In this document: piece after piece, positions 5,839-5,901 of the stretch | Layout of the letters: the number at the start of each line of letters is the position of its first letter | Numbering within the stretch: the stretch's first letter is position 1 | Assembly: GCA_955652245.1 (NCBI GenBank) | Contig: CATPAV010000001.1 | Coordinates: 1-5,901 of the forward strand | DNA length: 5,901 bases | Source of the DNA: an uncultured Candidatus Udaeobacter sp. | Lineage (GTDB): Bacteria > Verrucomicrobiota > Verrucomicrobiia > Chthoniobacterales > UBA10450 | Direction of reading: 5' to 3' | Position numbers and translations under genes: made by a program | The notes under the pieces: model-generated | Told to the model about the DNA's origin: nothing | What the model saw: the letters and a program-made list of their open reading frames with translations, nothing else | Database searches by the model: none

Positions 5839-5901
5839 ATAAACATGTAGATGTTCGCGTGGATAGCGACGAGGACAGGGGTTCAACTCCCCTCGCCTCC
5901 A

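Larger units (their letters stand above)
5545..5901 (+). ncRNA. ssrA: tmRNA (transfer-messenger RNA), 3' CCA beyond the window
   Basis: tmRNA with SmpB rescues stalled ribosomes and tags the stalled peptide for proteolysis. The 5' acceptor strand GGGGGCG (5545-5551) pairs with CGCCTCC (5894-5900). This includes G3-U70 (5547 with 5898), the alanine identity element, and A5901 is the discriminator. The 5' start continues CACTGGCTTCGAC, the usual tmRNA D-arm-like signature. The T arm is AGGGG (5877-5881), loop TTCAACT and CCCCT (5889-5893). Between these lie the tag frame and H-type pseudoknots at 5684-5730 and 5787-5838. A third is plausible in 5739-5785 (CGGCG/CGCCG with GAGCG/CGCTC), and a short first one upstream of the tag (GGTT 5599-5602 with AACC 5619-5622; TTGG 5605-5608 with CCAA 5626-5629). 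At 357 bases to the discriminator it is a complete one-piece tmRNA. Short ORFs within it are not genes. Confidence 0.97.

Noticed and set aside
5571..5886. Short protein-coding frames on both strands within 5571-5886
   Set aside because: They lie wholly inside the structured tmRNA. Only the ten-codon tag frame is real.

Overview
This window carries a compact set of ordinary bacterial chromosomal genes that ends in a near-complete tmRNA gene (ssrA). I see no mobile element, CRISPR array, rRNA or conventional tRNA. The moderately GC-rich sequence, short intergenic gaps, Sec-type signal peptides and one-piece tmRNA indicate a Gram-negative-type bacterium. The overall flavour of the proteins resembles soil Verrucomicrobiota (Chthoniobacterales-like). 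That placement comes from remembered family resemblance and is only an inference.

Layout: (1) Positions 1 to about 446, minus strand: a UlaG/RomA-like metallo-beta-lactamase-fold hydrolase that runs off the left edge. An in-frame TAG interrupts it before its intact HxHxDH metal motif. (2) 447-648: a divergent intergenic region with a 14-bp perfect palindrome. (3) 649-1536, plus strand: a secreted DUF1460 (NlpC/P60-like) cysteine peptidase/amidase. (4) 1533-4391, minus strand: four genes with overlapping ends, transcribed as substrate-binding protein, ATPase, permease, then an HPr phosphocarrier. (5) 4503-5438, minus strand: a PAPS-dependent sulfotransferase. (6) 5439-5544: a second divergent spacer. 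(7) 5545-5901, plus strand: tmRNA. Its acceptor stem, T arm, tag frame and pseudoknots can all be traced, and the window stops at the discriminator base.

How the genes may work together: the binding protein, ATPase and permease form a complete SsuABC/TauABC/NrtABC-type importer for a small anion such as a sulfonate, taurine or nitrate. The HPr gene starts inside the permease stop codon, so a PTS-type regulatory phosphoprotein is probably made together with the importer. This is the most unusual arrangement here. A sulfotransferase lies just upstream on the same strand, which would suit a sulfur theme, but no desulfonating enzyme is present to confirm it. The tmRNA (trans-translation ribosome rescue), the DUF1460 hydrolase and the interrupted metallo-hydrolase look functionally unrelated. 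I found no convincing new system. The points worth a second look are the ABC-HPr coupling, the amber-interrupted hydrolase, and the hairpin buried in the overlapping convergent gene ends.
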